From positions 930,001-994,000 of the forward strand of contig LT598469.1 in the NCBI GenBank assembly GCA_900074745.1: DNA of 64,000 bases. Reading direction: 5' to 3'. Below are positions 18,858 to 28,711 of this stretch, piece by piece. Source of the DNA: Lachancea mirantina (lineage: Eukaryota > Ascomycota > Saccharomycetes > Saccharomycetales > Saccharomycetaceae). The translations under genes and the position numbers were made by a program. Numbering within the stretch: position 1 is the first letter of the stretch; each line of letters opens with the position of its first letter. The notes under the pieces were generated by a model. It saw nothing but the letters and a program-made list of their open reading frames with translations. It was not told where the DNA came from and did not search any database.

Positions 18858-20987
18858 TTATTCATCCCTGTAGCCAGATAAACTGAAGGCTCGCGCTACA
18901 AACGTTTGCCATATGCGATCATCCTCCGAAAGCATGCGAGCGAGCTCGAGATAGTCACGTGTCAGTAGTGAAGGCATTGGGTAGGGCTCAGAATCAGAGG
19001 TGTACTCAACTTCGTATTTGAATGCTTGCGACGCAGCCTCATCTGGGTCGAGGTGATTCTTCAGTGCCTTTTGGTAATCCTTGTCGATTTTTTCCAGATT
19101 GGCATAGTATTGGACATACCTGGTCGGTGAAAATAATTGGGGCTCATAGCCAGGTCCAAGCTTTCTATCTTTTGGCATCTTGGACGGGATGCTCTTATCC
19201 GGATTCCTCTCTGGCTTTTTTTGTCGCTCATTTGAGAATAGCAAAGGGAACGTTCCCAATCTGCCGTTAGGTGCCAAATCATCTTCAAGCTCGGCTTCGA
19301 TCTTCTCTTCCAATTTTTCGAAAAATTGATTCCATGGCTTGTAAATTTTAGTCTCGGACATGTCTTCCAATCCGGTAAGGTTATATTCCCAAACCCGGAA
19401 TCCAGGATTGAATGTGGGGATGACTGAAGTGGCAATATTGACGATGCAATAGTCCTCAGAAGAAAATTTTTCGTCTTTTCCCTTTTTCTTCTTACCTTTT
19501 TTCTTCTTGTGCTTCTTACCTTGGCACTTAACCTTCTTTTCAACATTCATCAAGTCCTCCTGTTCTTCGACGACGACAGATGTCTGTTTATTCATTTTGG
19601 ACGCGATATTATTGTAGTAAGTTTCGCGAACCGCATCCATGTAATTTTCTTTGTTGACGGGTTTTGCACCCATCAAACGTGCATCACTTGCAGCAGCAGC
19701 GTCCCCTATCCAGTTTTCGTCATCAAGCTCAGAGTCTTTCTCGCTTTGACTTATCTCATCGGCCTGAGCCAACGCTAAAGATTGCTCAGTCACAGATTTC
19801 CAAGCTTTTTTCGAATTGACCGGTACAAAGTGGTCCATGTTCATATGGCCGTAGAGGCCGCCGATAATGATGTCCCTGTACTCATGGGTCCATAAAGTGA
19901 ATTTATCATAGCAGCTCTGATCGAAATTTTTCAAAATTGGAGGGACATGGCCCGAAAGCCAAACCTTCATGCCTCGGCTTCTAAGCTCTTCTAAGATATA
20001 TCCGAACCAAAGCAATAGTTGATAGCCTGGCTGTTTCTTGCCATTGCAATTGTCGACTAAGGGGTTAGCCTTGTAAAGATAAAGTGTGTTGATGGATAAT
20101 ACTGCAAGCTTTCCAGGAATAACTTCGACGAAAAAAGAGGCTCCTCGAGCGAAAGCTCTCTGTTGTTCTTGAGGAATAAAACTCGACCAGATATTGTACA
20201 ATTCACGTGTTTGCAAAGTTGGACCCAGGGAGAACAGATTATGTGGGAAAACGTCATTATTGCCAATACTGGGGACCACGGGCACGTCAAAATCATGCGG
20301 GTCTATGCTGTCATGCTTTCCAAAAAGCTTTTCGAAAAGGTGACTAACTTGTTCATTGACATCGAAAATTTGAGCTTCAGTTCTGGGCACATTCCGATCA
20401 TTGTCGTGCCTGATATTGTCGCCAGTCCACACAATGAAATCAATTTTGTCTCGGAGATTGTCCACTATCCATTTGAGAGTGTAATTCATCAAATCCATCG
20501 ATGAGTCGCAACCAGCAGTCGCGTCACCAAATCTAGCGGCAGAATCTTTCTCATCTTTGGGCTTGCCCCTGTGGCAGACGCGCGAAATGGAACTTCCTTC
20601 TTTGTAGTAAGGATCCGGATGCATATCTGTGATATGCAAAAACCTGCCATGAAGCTTTCTGGGACTGGCCCCCTTGTACCTGAAAACACGAATCGGTGAA
20701 TCCTGCTTCAAGCCGAGACTTTGCAAATTTGAAGCCCAATTTTCGTCAGGCTCGATGACTTCAATTTCTTCCACCGACAAACGGCCGCAGTGATTATCAC
20801 CGTTCTTGCTCTCGCCGCTTCTCTCATCACGGAAAACATGATTGACACTCGTTGATGCAACGACCAAGAATACGACCAAGAGCGCCCAAAATTTCAAAGA
20901 TGAACGTTTTTGACGCGATGATTCTGGCCTCTTTCCGGCTGATTTTTCGTCCCCTTCCACCTTTGACGACTTCACCACAGGCCGCAT
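18858..20987 (-). CDS. PPN1: Vacuolar endopolyphosphatase Ppn1
   Basis: The protein has 709 residues (S. cerevisiae 674). A short cytosolic N-terminus precedes one signal-anchor helix at about residues 32-50 (LKFWALLVVFLVVASTSV). The lumenal part carries the calcineurin-type metallophosphoesterase motifs in order: HITDMHPDPYY, WTGDNIRHDND, PSIGNNDVFPHN, WLSGHVPP and GLYGHMNMDH. A lysine-rich insert follows near residue 490 (KKHKKKKGKKKKGK), and the C-terminus shows the family sequence YVQYYANLEKI. Ppn1 cleaves long inorganic polyphosphate chains in the vacuole and in the family is matured by vacuolar proteases. It lies convergent with TSA1, 157 bp apart. The orthologue is YDR452W, adjacent to TSA2 in S. 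cerevisiae. Confidence 0.96.
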   Translation of the reverse strand: MRPVVKSSKVEGDEKSAGKRPESSRQKRSSLKFWALLVVFLVVASTSVNHVFRDERSGESKNGDNHCGRLSVEEIEVIEPDENWASNLQSLGLKQDSPIRVFRYKGASPRKLHGRFLHITDMHPDPYYKEGSSISRVCHRGKPKDEKDSAARFGDATAGCDSSMDLMNYTLKWIVDNLRDKIDFIVWTGDNIRHDNDRNVPRTEAQIFDVNEQVSHLFEKLFGKHDSIDPHDFDVPVVPSIGNNDVFPHNLFSLGPTLQTRELYNIWSSFIPQEQQRAFARGASFFVEVIPGKLAVLSINTLYLYKANPLVDNCNGKKQPGYQLLLWFGYILEELRSRGMKVWLSGHVPPILKNFDQSCYDKFTLWTHEYRDIIIGGLYGHMNMDHFVPVNSKKAWKSVTEQSLALAQADEISQSEKDSELDDENWIGDAAAASDARLMGAKPVNKENYMDAVRETYYNNIASKMNKQTSVVVEEQEDLMNVEKKVKCQGKKHKKKKGKKKKGKDEKFSSEDYCIVNIATSVIPTFNPGFRVWEYNLTGLEDMSETKIYKPWNQFFEKLEEKIEAELEDDLAPNGRLGTFPLLFSNERQKKPERNPDKSIPSKMPKDRKLGPGYEPQLFSPTRYVQYYANLEKIDKDYQKALKNHLDPDEAASQAFKYEVEYTSDSEPYPMPSLLTRDYLELARMLSEDDRIWQTFVARAFSLSGYRDE

Positions 20988-22010
20988 CGTTGTACCCTGA
21001 AGTAGAGCAAAACCAAAGGATTCCCAAGGGAACCGAACAACCTCAATTTCAATTGACGCTCCGTCGAAGCCCGGAACTCAAACGAAACCTGATAAAACCG
21101 GTACTCGAGTTGTCAGTAAGGATTTACTTGCCCTAGCACAATGTGGGTCCTTTATTACCATGTGGTGATGATGAGCTTATGATGAAAAACCTACGTAATT
21201 ATGAACGGCTTGAGGTTTTTACGAGAAAATGATCTTCGAGAATCCTTTACTACATACGGCTGAAGCGATGAGCGTAGTGAACACAGTGTGCGTACATGGT
21301 CTTACACAACTGACGCCTATCTTGTTTCTTGAAGAGATTTAACGGTTTTGTAATGTATATTAGATTCTTTTAGGTGTTCTTACTGTCAGAATGTGACTTC
21401 AGAGCGTTCCCGCTAGCAAGTCTATCTGGAGGTAATACTTCAGGAACTTCGCGGACAATGAACCAAAGAAAAGCCCTGTAGCCCTGTCTACCCACGCTGG
21501 CTTCATTATAACACACGGCGAATGTTATCGAAATCACCAAATCTCTGATATAATGGGTAGACTGTGACAGCTGCATTTTTTAGGTTTAAAGTTAGCATCT
21601 TCAAGACTCTAATTGAATATAGCATTTATTCGAAATTCTAAGACCGGAAATCGAAGTTGTTTCCATGGTCGCTTCTGTTCTTAACAGATACCTTTCCTTG
21701 ACTTGCTTTGACTTGAAAGTTGACATCTGTCACCAAGACATATACCCGACACCGAACGAACAAAAAAAAGGTAAATTCCGCCAAGATCATCTACATCTAC
21801 TTCTGGCCCCTTTCTGTGGTCGAGCCTGGGAAATTCTACGCAATTCGAAACTAGTCACCCTACTCCCTTCTTTCTACAAAACCTCTTTACAGCTAATAAC
21901 CACCAAATATTCGTAGCGGTATTTCATCTCTTTGTGCGTATTTGACAAAATCTCTGTCGTGTTCACCAGATCGATCGGGGCTACCCTCAAAAAGGTCCTT
22001 CACCAACGAA

Positions 22011-22111
22011 ACGCGAGGACCCAATACGAGACCCACCGCGAAGGTAATGTGAAGGCTTTGCAAAGGCAACACGAAGGCGACGCGAAAATCAAGAACGCGA
22101 CCCAATTCGCG
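22011..22111 (+). promoter_or_regulatory. Cluster of SBF/MBF-type (CGCGAA) motifs upstream of YOX1
   Basis: Within 101 bp there are ACGCGA (22011-22016), CGCGAA (22037-22042), CACGAA (22070-22075), ACGCGAAAA (22080-22088, which fits both the SCB consensus CRCGAAA and an MCB core), ACGCGA (22095-22100) and reversed TTCGCG (22106-22111). In S. cerevisiae YOX1 is an SBF target expressed in late G1. The density of motifs is seen directly; binding is inferred. Confidence 0.6.
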
Positions 22112-22200
22112 GTTTCCAAAAAAATTGTTCACGTTTCTCATAGTAACAATTGTTAGAACCGCGACAAGCTGTTGTCATTTCCAGTTAATGACTACCTAAA

Positions 22201-22216
22201 CGGGACTAAAGTCCCG
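22201..22216. promoter_or_regulatory. Perfect CGG-N10-CCG inverted repeat
   Basis: CGGGACT-AA-AGTCCCG has 7-base arms separated by two bases. Zn2Cys6 binuclear-cluster factors commonly bind CGG...CCG inverted repeats, and N10 spacing is the Put3 type. The site is about 270 bp upstream of YOX1. The binding factor is unknown. Confidence 0.4.
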
Positions 22217-22484
22217 TAGTCCGGTTTCCTCTTACGTACAAATGTGGATCAAAAGTCGCGGTCGATGTCTTTTAGTCAACAGCGTCTGCGAACAGCGCTT
22301 GTGAACCGCGCACTGACAGCGACGGAGGCTTCGATAGCCGTTGAGCGTCTCGGTCATACCTAAAACATCAAATTCATGGGCGGATTTTTGTAAATTATAT
22401 ATCAGGAATGGTGCATGGAGTAGTAGCTGGGTAGTTATCTAGTCTTCTCACGACAGTAACGACAGCGACGATAGCGACGACGAA

Positions 22485-23648
22485 ATGACGAACAAAACGG
22501 TCCTTCCTCCCATAAACAGTCTTTTGGTGGAAAGCGAGGCGACAAGATCGTATTCTGAGCCTTGCTCCCCGTATTTGGTACCCGGAAAGTTAAACTCTTT
22601 CAGAACCGACCAACAAGGCGTCATCAAACTGCCACCGGTTTCTCTGCCCACGGTTCCGGCGATCATGGCAATCAAATCACTCGAAATGGCCCCAACCGGG
22701 TACCCGGCGGGATTTGATCACATCTCAGCGAATGCCACACCGGGATCAACGCCAAGAGGCGATCTTAAAAGAGCCAATTCCTGCAATGCTTCTTTCGAAA
22801 TGTCACCATCGGTGGCCCGGAAAACACCCTACATCAGTAACATGTTCCACAGCAGTTTGGCCGAAAAATCCCGAATTCTGCCGGCGACACCTTGCTCAGC
22901 GAGCAAGCAATTCTCAAAGGACAGCAAACGTGCGTTTGCGTTCATTTCGCATTCCCAGGACACTTTCCCAGGTAAAGAACCCTCGATCGACAACGCACCA
23001 CTTGCGCGTCGTAAGCGAAGAAGAACGTCCAAGAACGAACTCAACATTCTGCAGGCAGAATTTTTGATTTGTGCAACGCCAGACAAGCAAAAGAGAGTCG
23101 AGCTCTCAGAGCGTTGTAATATGTCGGAGAAGGCAATTCAAATATGGTTTCAAAACAGGCGTCAGAGCGTCAAGCGCCAGCAAAAAGCTTCTTTGACTGA
23201 GAATTCCGCCGAAACGACAAATTCAGCGGCACTAAATCCATTGACTCCAGTAACGGTAAAGCCCTCATCATGTACTTCCAAGTCGGGTAGCGAAAGTCCC
23301 ACAACTCCACCTTCTGCAATTGATGTTGCTTTCCAACGTGGTAACTCAAATGCGACGGAACGACCAGAAATGACCATATCTACTCCAACTAAGGACAAAA
23401 CCTCACCCACATCAACGCGAGGACAAGCTTTGACCTTTCGTCTGAAAAGCGACACTAAGATTCTGACACCGATTAGAACTTCCCCAAACAATAGGGTGAA
23501 TAAATTGATAAACGGAAGGGTGATGCCCAGAGGTGGTTCCAAAGATCTTGATAAAATTCCACCTCCAGCAAAGCTACAGTTCAAGCCCTTTCAAAAGCAT
23601 GAGCGCGCTATCCTCAAGGAGATCGATATCAATACGTTACGAGCATAA
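22485..23648 (+). CDS. YOX1: Homeodomain repressor Yox1/Yhp1
   Basis: The protein has 387 residues. A homeodomain lies at about 174-233: basic arm RRKRRRTSKNE, helix region LNILQAEFLICATPDKQKR, and recognition helix KAIQIWFQNRRQSVKRQ. The flanks are serine-, threonine- and proline-rich and look disordered. Yox1 and Yhp1 bind beside Mcm1 at early cell-cycle boxes and shut off M/G1 genes. This is the single counterpart of YOX1 (YML027W) and YHP1 (YDR451C), lying between TSA1/PPN1 and RPS18 as in both S. cerevisiae segments. It has its own cluster of G1/S-type promoter motifs. Confidence 0.93.
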   Translation: MTNKTVLPPINSLLVESEATRSYSEPCSPYLVPGKLNSFRTDQQGVIKLPPVSLPTVPAIMAIKSLEMAPTGYPAGFDHISANATPGSTPRGDLKRANSCNASFEMSPSVARKTPYISNMFHSSLAEKSRILPATPCSASKQFSKDSKRAFAFISHSQDTFPGKEPSIDNAPLARRKRRRTSKNELNILQAEFLICATPDKQKRVELSERCNMSEKAIQIWFQNRRQSVKRQQKASLTENSAETTNSAALNPLTPVTVKPSSCTSKSGSESPTTPPSAIDVAFQRGNSNATERPEMTISTPTKDKTSPTSTRGQALTFRLKSDTKILTPIRTSPNNRVNKLINGRVMPRGGSKDLDKIPPPAKLQFKPFQKHERAILKEIDINTLRA

Positions 23649-23934
23649 CAAGTAAACTTGCATACATAGGAGTTTTAGCTAGCTAAAGAAGTTTGATTTA
23701 ATAAAGCGAAAGTGTGGATCTTAGCTTACAAGATTATCAGCCGGATAGTAATGAAGTACCCGCTAAAGAGTCCAGCTCACAGAACAAACTTTTAACGAGA
23801 TCAATTCTCTTGGACTAGAAAATAACATGGGTCAAATTTAAAACGAGTATACACTAATATTTGTGATTAAAAGTACAATCAATGTGATAATTTTGTGACA
23901 AAGAAAATATCTTTTTATGGGTGTATAGCTGCGC

Positions 23935-24755
23935 TTAAACTCTTCTTCTACCGGTGGTCTTGGTGTGTTGACCTCTAACACGCAAGCCCCAGAAGTGTCT
24001 GATACCACGGTGGGCTCTGATCTTCTTAAGTCTTTCCAAGTCATCTCTCAACTTAGACTCCAAGTTATTGGCCAAGTTGTGGTAGTCCTTCCCGTCGTTG
24101 ACATCCTTTTGACGGTTCAAGAACCAAGCTGGAATCTTGTATTGCAATGGGTTTTGCATGATTTGAACAATTCTCTCCAACTCTTCTTGGGTTAGCTCAC
24201 CAGCTCTCTTTTGCAAAGAGACATCAGCCTTCTTGCAAACCAAGTTAGCGTAACGACGACCAACACCACGGATGGTGGTCAAAGCGTACACAATCTTGAT
24301 GTTACCATCAACGTTGGTGTTCAACAAACTGCATTAAGGTTAGTACTTCATCGCATAAGTGTTTGTGGTGAGGACAGTGCGAAAGTCAAAGCACGACTGG
24401 CAAATCTAGTATGAAAACAAAAGTAGCAACTTTGAAAAACGACGCGGAACCCATTCTGGTAAAACACATAATACCCCCATATAATGCTTTCGAAAACAGC
24501 TTCTCCACGCCTGTTTCACCTCAAGTCACTTCACAAACCACTTCTCGCAATACCTAGGTCTTCTTATTCTGAAGCGTCTCCACTACGTGCTTAATCCACT
24601 ATGATCATATGCTCAATCATTCACCGCCATCTTGTTCGCCGTGTTTCCCATCGAGATTGCTTAACGCCACCCCATCAAAACGCTCCAATTCAATAGCTAA
24701 CATACCGCAAAATGTGTTGGAACGAACCTTGTTCTTGAACAACTAGAGAAGACAT
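23935..24755 (-). CDS. RPS18: 40S ribosomal protein S18 (uS13), two exons
   Basis: Exon 1 is 24706-24755 (ATG at 24755; [16 protein letters not shown] plus two bases of an Arg codon). The intron of 377 nt runs 24329-24705 with donor GTATGT, branch point TACTAAC (reverse complement at 24339-24345) and acceptor CAG. Exon 2 is 23935-24328. The spliced protein has 147 residues; S. cerevisiae Rps18 has 146, the extra residue being a second serine. The sequence is nearly identical to Rps18 through to [13 protein letters not shown]. uS13 sits in the head of the small subunit and contacts the large subunit. Codon bias is strong. The single copy corresponds to the pair YDR450W and YML026C. No snoRNA boxes were seen in the intron. 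Confidence 0.98.
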
Positions 24756-24902
24756 CTTTACCGTTTGTTGCGTACTATTGCCGAACCTACTAACCAAACT
24801 TCTCCTCTTCAGAAAAACTTTCCATACAGTTGAAAATTGACACTACGCTATCGAAGTTCATCAACTCACGATCGACGAACCGTGAGCGAAGCGATCATCG
24901 TT

Positions 24903-25078
24903 TGTACCCGGCTGCATCGTCTAGACGGGGGCCCCACCGTGGTATGCCTGCCTAACCGGTTTAGCCAGGGTGAGGCATCCTACGGCTAGGCGGAATGACG
25001 CCGCGGGTCCCCCTAGCATTAGGCTGCGCACGCTTTGAGAAGCTAGGCAGGCCATCGCCATGCTATCTCTGCTTCCAT
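24903..25078. promoter_or_regulatory. GC-rich block in the RPS18 promoter
   Basis: This stretch between the Rap1-type sites and the RPS18 start is visibly richer in G and C than its flanks and contains short palindromic words (GGGGGCCCC, CCGCGG, CTAGG). It shares TTCCGCCTAGCC (minus strand, 24984-24995) and CCTACGGC (24979-24986) with the equivalent block at RPS17. It could be a binding platform for Fhl1/Ifh1 or Hmo1; that is inference. Confidence 0.4.
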
Positions 25079-25112
25079 GCAAAAAATTCCAAATTTTTCC
25101 AACTTCCATCAT

Positions 25113-25150
25113 ATGTCTGGGCGTAGAAATTTAAAGAAATGTATGGGTTG
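25113..25150 (-). promoter_or_regulatory. Tandem Rap1-type sites of RPS18
   Basis: Read on the RPS18 strand, CAACCCATACATT (25150-25138) matches the Rap1 consensus ACACCCATACATT in its core, and a weaker copy ACGCCCAGACAT (25124-25113) follows about 25 bp closer to the gene in the same orientation. Tandem Rap1 sites 300-400 bp upstream are the normal arrangement at ribosomal protein genes. Confidence 0.7.
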
Positions 25151-25354
25151 AAAGTCACAACCATCTGATCAAGTTGTTCACTAGTCGATCTCCACGCAGT
25201 TCAGTACGGTGAGGATCTTGAAGCACTCACAGTAGTAATGTGGAATAAGTCTAGTTCAATCAAATACTTTCAAAACGAGATTATGCGCTAACTTCGATAA
25301 CTTTGAACGATCTTTTATGTACATGTGTTATATGCAATTTTAAAACGTTGCCGC

Positions 25355-26122
25355 TCAGGACAAGTGGACGATAGCAAGATATTCCAGCGCCTCCTGCTCA
25401 ATGAAAATGCGGTGGGCCCTGAGAAGATCATTTACGTCCAAAAACTCTTGCCGCACTATATTGACGTCGTCTTTGAAGTTTTCGGTGTTGGTGAACAGTC
25501 CTTCGCGAGGGCCGCTTGTCACAAACAAAAGCTTTCTGCTTTTCAGTTCGAACTCATTTAAAAATCGCTCGAAAACAACATCTGCATCATCGGCGTCAGC
25601 CTTAGTGGGTAATATTTCAAGCTCATTGAGATCAAAATCGTGTGCCTGAGTGAGACCCCTGCCGTCGCCGATGACATAGAGGTTTCCGCGTCTATATTGG
25701 TAGCTGAGGGCATTGAGTAGGGCGCGGGAATACGCCTTTTTAGGAAGCTCAGTAGTGTAATCGTTGGGCGCGGTTCTGGCAAGCGCGCGTCCACCGTTGT
25801 GGCGCGTTGGCGAATTGGCGTCTCCGGCTCTGGCCTTACCGCTACCCTTCTGTGGCAGCAATTTTCTCCGCGAGTATCCGTTGTCGCTTCTTCCAGGCGG
25901 GTTCGATGACCCGACCCTCTTGTTGTCGTTTTCGTACACGACGGCTCTCCACAGCAGGTCCCTTCTCAAGGGCGCGTCCAACAGCGTAGTTGGCACGGGG
26001 ACAAATGTGAGAGGCTCGAGTGAAGGGAAAGCTCTAACAGTGGCCAATGTGTATTGTGGTGGAAGAGCTGCATGTTTCAGTATGCTTGAACGTGTCGAAG
26101 ATGCGTATCGGCGACAAGCCAT
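25355..26122 (-). CDS. YML6: Mitochondrial ribosomal protein uL4m (Yml6)
   Basis: The protein has 255 residues from ATG 26122 (S. cerevisiae 286). The N-terminus ([20 protein letters not shown]) is basic and serine-rich, as expected for a mitochondrial presequence. The L4 core is clear: [20 protein letters not shown], then [20 protein letters not shown], then a Rossmann-like half with LYVIGDG and LLFVTSG. It is a large-subunit protein of the mitoribosome lining the exit tunnel. It sits next to RPS18 as YML025C does next to RPS18B. Confidence 0.93.
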   Translation of the reverse strand: MACRRYASSTRSSILKHAALPPQYTLATVRAFPSLEPLTFVPVPTTLLDAPLRRDLLWRAVVYENDNKRVGSSNPPGRSDNGYSRRKLLPQKGSGKARAGDANSPTRHNGGRALARTAPNDYTTELPKKAYSRALLNALSYQYRRGNLYVIGDGRGLTQAHDFDLNELEILPTKADADDADVVFERFLNEFELKSRKLLFVTSGPREGLFTNTENFKDDVNIVRQEFLDVNDLLRAHRIFIEQEALEYLAIVHLS

Positions 26123-27224
26123 CGCATGCTAATAATTTCGAATAGTAAGTAAATGATCATTGAAAACCTCATGGTGCGAACTTTAAGAAGTTAGCCCAAA
26201 TTAAATTATGACATACTTTCAACAGCGGACGTAAAAACGATGACGACAAGCAGCTCATCACGCCGGACATTGTCTCAAACACTACCTACTTACTTGATTA
26301 TCAGTTAATCAAATCCCAAATTTTTCATCAAATCTGTAATTGCACCGTTCGTACGAAGAAACCAATCCTCCAAGTCTCATCTACCATAACTACATCCAGG
26401 CTATCGCAGCGTTCCCTTTCGAAAAATGCTTACATATCGAGCTGCTATTCTTCATCAAATTTGAGCTCTAGAATGATGCTATTCCCTTAATGCCAAAGGC
26501 TTGAAGTCGAAATTCCGAGATGCAAAATTTCTGAGGCTCACATAAGCCTGATTATTTTCGCATATTGTCGGTTCTTAAGCTTGGAATTGACAGCAAAGGT
26601 TCTTCCGTTGGTTCTTTTAAATTTTCACTAATTATTTGCCCGCCAGCTGTGACAGGAAATGTTCTTTGAAGCGTTTTCGTGACCGCAGACATGATCAAAG
26701 GTTTGAAAAAAGACATTCTATTAGTACTGGAGTGTTGATGTGGTAAAGATTAAGCTTTGAGGAAGATTTCTTTGATTCTGTTTGTGGTCAGTCTTTCCAC
26801 CAAATGATGCTCTTCCCTAAATTCATATTCTAAGATAAAAAGGAGTATTTGATCTGCTCAGCACCAAACTCTCTTCTAAAATTCATCTCATGAACTGATC
26901 CGCCAAACAGGCAAGAAAAACAAACAGACTAGTGTCCAAAAACCTTCAGATTCGGGGTGAAGACAAAATTTCATGTCAAGCATACGAGAGTAAGGACAAT
27001 GGTAAGTGGGCCAAAGAGAACACTCGCTTTTCGATTCACGTTGTAATGGTTTTCAGGGTCTCATATAGAGCACGTGACTGAGTCAAACTGACATCGGTCT
27101 TCCAGAAAATTTTCTAGAGGGCATCTCATCGCGTCGAAGAACAGAAAGATTCGCAAAAATTATAGACGCAATATCAACTCACAGACATTGATAGGTTCCC
27201 TAATTATTTTCGAATTGATTCCAA
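26123..27224. other. Divergent intergenic region YML6 / UTP6
   Basis: This 1.1 kb region has no frame that looks like a gene and no tRNA or clear box C/D or H/ACA RNA. CACGTGAC (a Cbf1-type site) lies at 27071-27078, just before the RRPE and PAC motifs of UTP6. Confidence 0.5.
27105..27132 (+). promoter_or_regulatory. RRPE and PAC motifs of UTP6
   Basis: The palindrome GAAAATTTTC (27105-27114) is the RRPE core, and CTCATCGC (27125-27132) is the reverse complement of the PAC core GCGATGAG. They are 10 bp apart and about 93 bp upstream of the UTP6 start. The pair is the standard signature of yeast ribosome-biogenesis genes (Stb3 and Dot6/Tod6 sites). Confidence 0.8.
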
Positions 27225-28577
27225 ATGTCTTCGAGAGCTAGATATTACTTAGAGCAAGCCATTCCGGAGGTCGATGATCTCGTTGACAAGGGTCTTTTTA
27301 CCAAGAATGAAGTCAATATGATCATGAAGAAAAGAACAGATTTTGAGCATAGATTAAACTCCAGAGGGTCTAGAATCAACGACTACGTCAAATACATTGC
27401 ATACGAGACTTCTGTCGAGAAGTTGCGACAGAAGCGGGTCAAACGAATTCTGGAAGCCCACAAAACCAACAGTATTTCAGACTGGTCCATCGAGCACAGA
27501 ATTCAGTTCATATACCAGCGTGGATGTAACAAGTTCCCCAAAGACTTGAAATTCTGGTCTCTTTACCTTAATCATTTGAAGACTCGTGGCAGCAAGACGT
27601 CCTACCGACGTATTCATCGTGTTTACAACCAACTTCTAAGACTTCACCCCACAAAGGTCGATATTTGGATCAGTTGCGCTAAGTACGAATACGAGGTACA
27701 TGCCAACTTCAAGAGCTGCAGAAGTGTTTTTCAGAATAGTCTGAGGTTCAATCCCGACTCGTTCAAGCTATGGCTGGAATATTGCAAATTTGAGCTCAAT
27801 TTCATCACAAAGTTGATAAATAGGCGAAAAGTGCTCGGACTTATCAACGAAAGGGAACAACAAATGGATATGTTACAGCAGCAGGAAGATGCTGCCAATG
27901 GGGCCGAAGATTCCGAAAACGATGGCAATGAGCCAGATGACGGGCCACTAAATGTCCCAAGCACGGGCGACTCTATGAGGGATAAATTGAATCAATTACC
28001 AGAGGCAGACATGAACATGCTTGGGAACGAAGACACAAATCCTGCTTTGAGAGGTGACATTGCTTTGACGATTTTCGATATTGCAATCCAAGAGCTTGCA
28101 GAAAGTTACTTCAACAAGCACAAGGGCTATTATACGACAACCGAGCTCGATAGTGATATGAATCTTCGCGTCACACAAGCAGAATATTTGTTCAAACTAA
28201 CCATGTCTTTTATAGATCTGTTTGACAATTTTACTGACCTACGTCGTGACTACCTGATAAATCATGTCGTTCAATTTTGGAAGAATAGCGCCTTCGGAGA
28301 AATATTACAACTCAAACTAAAATCTGCATATGTCGACCTTCTCATCATCGATATTACCCTAAACATCAGATATGCGGAACTCGAAAATTTGAATACAGAA
28401 GATTTGCAGATTTCCGTCAACAAATTCATTGCATACAAATATAAGCTCGATGACGATGTTAGCAGCAGCTTGAAAAAAGTTTTTGCATCATATCTTCAAG
28501 AGAGATTTCAGTCTCAGAAACAGGAGGGCGAAGATGCAAGGTACGGTATTTTGAATGCCATTATCAAGAAACTTTGA
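27225..28577 (+). CDS. UTP6: Utp6, U3 snoRNP / small-subunit processome component
   Basis: The protein has 450 residues (S. cerevisiae 440). The N-terminus ([20 protein letters not shown]) and the following [20 protein letters not shown] are nearly identical to Utp6. Half-a-TPR (HAT) type helical repeats span about residues 85-200 ([50 protein letters not shown]). A low-complexity acidic stretch follows near residue 225. Utp6 is part of the UTP-B complex in the nucleolus and is needed for 18S rRNA maturation. The RRPE/PAC pair upstream fits this role. In S. cerevisiae it is YDR449C, between RPS18A and ADA2. Confidence 0.97.
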   Translation: MSSRARYYLEQAIPEVDDLVDKGLFTKNEVNMIMKKRTDFEHRLNSRGSRINDYVKYIAYETSVEKLRQKRVKRILEAHKTNSISDWSIEHRIQFIYQRGCNKFPKDLKFWSLYLNHLKTRGSKTSYRRIHRVYNQLLRLHPTKVDIWISCAKYEYEVHANFKSCRSVFQNSLRFNPDSFKLWLEYCKFELNFITKLINRRKVLGLINEREQQMDMLQQQEDAANGAEDSENDGNEPDDGPLNVPSTGDSMRDKLNQLPEADMNMLGNEDTNPALRGDIALTIFDIAIQELAESYFNKHKGYYTTTELDSDMNLRVTQAEYLFKLTMSFIDLFDNFTDLRRDYLINHVVQFWKNSAFGEILQLKLKSAYVDLLIIDITLNIRYAELENLNTEDLQISVNKFIAYKYKLDDDVSSSLKKVFASYLQERFQSQKQEGEDARYGILNAIIKKL

Positions 28578-28711
28578 TAAGGTATCTTCGGAGCTTTAAG
28601 AGCTTACTCACAGTCGTATGCTGCATTCACGTTGTGTACGATGCACTTGATATTTTCTAGATAAATAGAAATTCACGCACGTTACATACATTGTCATTAG
28701 TTGTTGTAGTA

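Larger units (their letters stand above)
20988..22484. other. Divergent intergenic region PPN1 / YOX1
   Basis: This 1.5 kb spacer contains only short frames without family resemblance (the longest about 83 codons). Its recognisable parts are the CGCGAA-type cluster at 22011-22111 and the palindrome at 22201-22216, listed separately. S. cerevisiae has no gene at this place either. The unusual length fits a complex cell-cycle promoter of YOX1. Confidence 0.5.

Noticed and set aside
21665-21916. 83-codon frame in the PPN1/YOX1 spacer
   Set aside because: No family resemblance, ordinary non-coding composition, and no gene at this place in S. cerevisiae.
24329-24705. snoRNA inside the RPS18 intron
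   Set aside because: No convincing box C/D pair or H/ACA hairpin was found.
27747-27757. tRNA B-box-like GGTTCAATCCC inside UTP6
   Set aside because: No acceptor or anticodon stem around it, and it lies in a conserved coding region.
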